Assembly: GCA_963930775.1 (NCBI GenBank)
Contig: OZ005694.1
Coordinates: forward strand, 6,875,054-6,939,053
From: Cliona cf. orientalis
Lineage: Eukaryota > Porifera > Demospongiae > Clionaida > Clionaidae
Direction: 5' to 3'
Length of the DNA: 64,000 nt
Within the stretch, counting starts at the first letter, position 1. The number at the start of each line of letters is the position of its first letter. This document shows, one piece after another, positions 62,101-64,000 of the stretch. Position numbers and translations under genes: made by a program. The notes under the pieces are model-generated. The model saw only the letters and a program-made list of their open reading frames with translations. It was not told the origin of the DNA and did not search any database.

Positions 62101-63162
62101 CAGATCAGCAATATAAATGGCCCTTCTCGGCCACCGTACCTTTCTCCTCCTCCTCTTGAAGGGCCTGGGAACGAGGCTAAATTCGATCTAGCCCCATCCC
62201 ATATCACAAAGCTACAATGCCAAGGCTCAGACTACAGTACTTGCAGTACATATCCAACAAGTATTATTTTATTATGTCCCTTTGTTAGACAATTAATAAT
62301 AATATTGATTGGGGAATAAGTGCTTGAGTATGTGCAAAGCCTAAACTATGGTAACAATTAATACACAATATACATGTGCGTTTCAATTATTAGAGTGAGC
62401 CATGAAACATAATAAATTTTGCAGGGTCACCTTCAACAAAAATGAAATTTAGGTAAACTAAACTAGTGGCATAAATCATTCGCAATCACAGGTGTGTGTA
62501 CATGTACATACACTAGATGTGACTACTGTAACACTCACCTGCTTTGGTGATAACTGTAGCAACACAGCGAGCATAATGGTCCACAACGGCATAGACATCA
62601 GTGTCTCTGGTGTAGATGTTCTTTGCTGCTATACCTTGACTTTCACCATTCACAGTGAACTCCAACACTCCATCTTGGGATAGACGTAATCCAACACAAT
62701 CTCCCTCACGAAGATCATCTAAATCAACATAGCCATAGTCGGAACTCTCTCCAGGAGTGACAAACTTATTAATAAGTCTCCGGTCAGTCCACACACAATG
62801 GTATTCAGCGTAATGGGATTGTACAGGGATACCAGGACCAGATTCAATCGGCACACCTTTCTTGCACCTTCTTAGTCCAAATGCTAGCGATGGAGTCCAT
62901 TCTATTTCATATGTTACCATTTTCACCTCAAACTCTGCCAGTCCTTTAAGAGGTTGTGCTCCATATACTACACCATCATCAAACTTATCTTCAGGGTTCA
63001 TTCTCTCAGCTCCTAGTCCATTATTGGTGATTCGAATGTTTTTTCCCGCTGCACTGTGGTAGCCAAATTGAATGTCTTTGTTTGGTGTTGACTCATCTGT
63101 ATCTGACTCTGACAGAGGATCTTGTGGTCTTCTGGTTTGGTCTTTCTTCACTACCATATACC
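53103..63162 (-). CDS. Tandem copy 4 (partial): NHR exon and tail exon, 5' part outside the window
   Basis: Two exons are visible: the NHR exon 63162-62539 (624 nt, two codons shorter than copies 1 and 3, open) and the tail exon 53236-53103 ending in WYFDE and a stop. The acceptor (tatcag) and donor (gtgagt) match the other copies and phases agree. Exons for the DD, helical and beta regions would lie beyond 64000, since the equivalent copy 1 exon is ~1.1 kb upstream. The NHR has the usual motifs (AGKNIRITNNGLGAERM, LREGDCVGLRLSQDG, VDHYARCVATVI). The intron between these exons is ~9.3 kb because the whole Ig-kinase/integrase transposon (53393-62178) is inserted in it. Confidence 0.72.
53393..53757 (+). 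repeat. Left terminal inverted repeat of the Ig-kinase transposon
   Basis: Interrupted by a ~207-bp MITE. Without it, the match to 61933-62178 is continuous. Confidence 0.8.
53436..53642. mobile_element. MITE inside the left TIR
   Basis: Ends gggcct(agc)tggtacaca with gcgcatgcgc, inverted at gcgcatgcgc...tgtgtaccaggccc. Absent from the right TIR, so it arrived after the transposon formed. Confidence 0.7.
53971..54090 (+). promoter_or_regulatory. Putative promoter of the Ig-kinase gene, duplicated
   Basis: catgacgcgcac, tagatcacgtgctt, ccttgagcctcctcgtgctt then a short leader to ATG 54138. A second copy lies in intron 1 at 54450-54560. Confidence 0.45.
54138..58990 (+). CDS. Transposon-borne Ig-like/protein kinase protein, 15 exons, 745 aa
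   Basis: Exons: 54138-54273, 55800-55903, 56114-56450, 56507-56545, 56598-56624, 56686-56829, 56994-57218, 57283-57354, 57423-57659, 57721-57777, 57855-57914, 57979-58138, 58208-58334, 58392-58505, 58592-58990. All are GT-AG and together give 2238 nt with no internal stop. Residues 1-80 are Ser/Lys-rich. Residues ~85-192 start with a basic stretch and RSGGGPRNVLL (GGG-R motif). Residues ~362-440 look Ig-like (Cys383/384, Trp398, SYTC with Cys423). Residues ~484-735 are a protein kinase: G-loop GQGGYGTVY (491-499), VAAK Lys511, HLDVKPAN (Asp606, Asn611), DFG 625-627, GYQSPE. HRD is HLD, but all catalytic residues are present. It resembles tyrosine-kinase-like Ser/Thr kinases. No signal peptide or membrane helix is seen, so the Ig-like domain may be intracellular. 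The 27-nt exon 5 could be skipped in frame. Confidence 0.8.
54450..54560 (+). repeat. Second copy of the promoter-like segment
   Basis: Direct repeat of 53971-54090 with scattered differences; could be a second start site for the gene. Confidence 0.65.
54563..54772. mobile_element. MITE in intron 1 of the Ig-kinase gene
   Basis: taccgtatccaatctattaa and its inverted partner ttaattagattggatacggta; TA on both sides. Confidence 0.8.
54899..55220. mobile_element. MITE in intron 1, ~318 bp
   Basis: tatagacgacttaaggcgtg and its inverted partner ending acaccttaagtcgtctata; the inverted match runs ~40 bp; TA on both sides. Confidence 0.85.
55221..55650. repeat. Minisatellite, ~60-bp unit, about seven copies
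   Basis: Unit: tttgatatttccaaacat..., atttccataattatttcttg, aaaaagcagtgtacatcc. It creates long open frames on the minus strand that are not genes. Confidence 0.85.
58991..59342. other. Short 3'-to-3' spacer between the two transposon genes
   Basis: AT-rich with aataaa-like signals: ataata near 59055 for the plus gene and tttatt near 59320 for the minus gene. No other feature seen. Confidence 0.5.
59343..61695 (-). CDS. DDE integrase-type transposase, 10 exons, 413 aa
   Basis: Exons: 61695-61417, 61035-60950, 60690-60597, 60521-60442, 60361-60264, 60208-60069, 59995-59930, 59873-59829, 59752-59614, 59557-59343. They sum to 1242 nt, all GT-AG, with phases consistent and no internal stop. The N-terminal ~90 residues are helical with HTH-like features (YFHLGYDYGLILCFLHFLHG, LKRILKRLGLRRR). 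Then come LKGSGSLLGYRSMWRRV and DPEGSRARR, followed by an rve-like core: GPNYVWHIDGFDKIKPFGF (Asp162), VRVDCGTEN (Asp221), NQRIEAWWSQLR (Glu262), i.e. a D-58-D-40-E arrangement. This matches the 'integrase core domain' family seen in sponges, cnidarians and fish. It probably cuts and inserts the surrounding TIR element. Intron 2 contains a small inverted-repeat insert (60739-60897). Confidence 0.82.
60739..60897. mobile_element. Small hAT-like MITE in integrase intron 2
   Basis: Ends cagggattcccccag and ctgggggaaacactg are inverted. Confidence 0.5.
61756..61765. promoter_or_regulatory. GCGCATGCGC palindrome upstream of the integrase gene
   Basis: NRF1-type site 61 bp upstream of the start codon; likely promoter element. 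Confidence 0.4.
61933..62178 (-). repeat. Right terminal inverted repeat of the Ig-kinase transposon
   Basis: Mirror of the left end, expanded by about five 32-nt units (ataaatggaatacttc...aatcagcaatatt). Confidence 0.8.
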
Positions 63163-63527
63163 CTGATAGTAAAAGAAAAGTATGTACATGCACGTAACTT
63201 GATGTATGTCCACTTACATGACTCTTATTTGCATGTGCATCTGTTAATTAATTTGGGAGGCTCACTCATAAAAAAATTATTATGCTCCCCATACAAGCTC
63301 CTCTCATTTTTGATTTGCGTAATAATTATAAGGTAGCCAAGTAAAAGCAATACTGCTATTCATTATATGAATGGCTTCTCTCATTTGCGTGTGTGAATCG
63401 TATTATTATTATTATGACATTGTGCATACATGACAGTACATGTAGTTGTGGTGGTATGTTGCATTCAGGTATGTGTGTTAGTGTGAGTGATGTTTGTGTT
63501 AGAGATTGACTTATTGCATTTGACTTG

Positions 63528-63722
63528 CTAGGCTTGAACCAGAGGAGGTTGGTCACGGATTCTAATTAGAGTGCGTCTGCCATAGGCTGCAATGTACACC
63601 CACTCAACCCAGGTCAACCCGCTGAGTCAACCAAACAATATAATATTATTACATATGATATGCGATAATAAAATGCACATTCTGCGAAAATCATGACCAA
63701 CCTCCTCTGGGCTTGAACCTAG
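63528..63722. mobile_element. MITE, ~195 bp
   Basis: ctaggcttgaaccagaggag and its inverted partner ctcctctgggcttgaacctag; ~35-bp arms. Confidence 0.7.
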
Positions 63723-63779
63723 CGATATTAAAAAATCAGGTGAAGTTGATATCAGATGATCCCTTATAAGGCATGATCC

Positions 63780-63960
63780 CCCCACCTCCACCAAATTGGA
63801 ATAATATGAACCCTTGATCGTCTCCCCAGTAGCTGCACAGTGTAATGGTGCATGTGGTAAAAGGTTGTCAATAGAATGCGTACACATCGATCGATGCTGG
63901 CCCCAGAAATCATGGAGATGGCGTCTAAGATCGATCAAGTTTCGATGCTTCAATCACAGA
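63780..63960 (-). pseudogene. Ankyrin-repeat relic
   Basis: SIDNLLPHAPLHCAATGE on the minus strand resembles an ankyrin repeat core (x-LHxAAxxG). It runs toward the NHR exon of copy 4, but no flanking exon is intact and a similar relic lies at 21040-21280. Confidence 0.4.
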
Positions 63961-64000
63961 GACGAACTCGACAGCACAGTATTCCTTCCGAAATTCAGGT

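Larger units (their letters stand above)
53393..62178. mobile_element. Large TIR transposon carrying an Ig-kinase gene and a DDE integrase gene (~8.8 kb)
   Basis: The outer ends are inverted copies. The left end starts agcctcattccc then ggcccttcaagaggaggagg (53393-53437). The right end is its reverse complement (62140-62178). Further in, 53645-53757 is inverted relative to ~61933-62140: tggccgagaagggcc, then tattgctgatttgga/attccatttatgaat blocks, then aagacgatcttttcc. A 32-nt unit is repeated about five times at the right end and about twice at the left. Paralogous introns downstream of copies 2 and 3 run straight from gaacatccagagt to attcgctctag, so the element is an insertion into copy 4. 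No clear target-site duplication is visible. Inside are two convergent genes whose 3' ends are ~350 bp apart and whose promoters lie next to the TIRs. Confidence 0.82.

Noticed and set aside
1-64000. CRISPR array or bacterial operons
   Set aside because: The tandem repeats have no spacer structure, and genes are spliced eukaryotic ones.

Overview
The window looks like nuclear DNA of an early-branching animal. It is AT-rich and intron-rich, with GT-AG introns and no operons. It is full of short 'tagctatagc' and 'acatgtacatgt' stretches and of small inverted-repeat elements. The gene content (death domains, Neuralized-type NHR domains, an animal DIRS retroelement) points to a demosponge, possibly Amphimedon-like. 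That assignment is inference from texture and families, not a database match.

Layout. The backbone is a head-to-tail tandem array of at least four paralogous genes on the minus strand. Each has seven coding exons: death domain (DD), a ~250-residue helical domain, three small beta-rich exons, an NHR domain and a short conserved tail. Copy 1 (6846-19300, 812 aa) and copy 3 (41091-50083, 807 aa) are open across all exons I could join. Copy 2 (19469-40868) carries at least four frame-breaking indels. Copy 4 (53103 to beyond 63162) runs out of the right edge. Copies 1/2 and 2/3 are separated by only 168 and 222 bp, so promoters are compact; a CACCC/GCGCATGCG block recurs there. Decayed DD exons and an ankyrin-like relic mark older duplications. 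A small two-exon gene (50492-50818, 79 aa) sits between copies 3 and 4.

Mobile DNA. Copy 2 is interrupted by a structurally complete DIRS-type retroelement (21322-26045) with gag-like, RT-RNase H and tyrosine-recombinase frames, inverted terminal repeats and an internal complementary region. At 801-2853 is a broken retroelement ORF. Many MITE-like elements are present, several confirmed by empty sites in the neighbouring paralog. A 5.8-kb stretch (34262-40085) has no recognisable gene and is bounded by nested direct repeats.

Most unusual. Inside the NHR-to-tail intron of copy 4 lies an ~8.8-kb element (53393-62178) with long inverted termini. It holds two convergent multi-exon genes, both open when spliced. 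One is a plus-strand 15-exon gene (745 aa) with a GGG-R basic domain, an Ig-like domain and an apparently complete protein kinase. The other is a minus-strand 10-exon DDE integrase-type transposase (413 aa). A transposon that carries a spliced Ig-kinase gene beside its own transposase is the best candidate here for an undescribed system.
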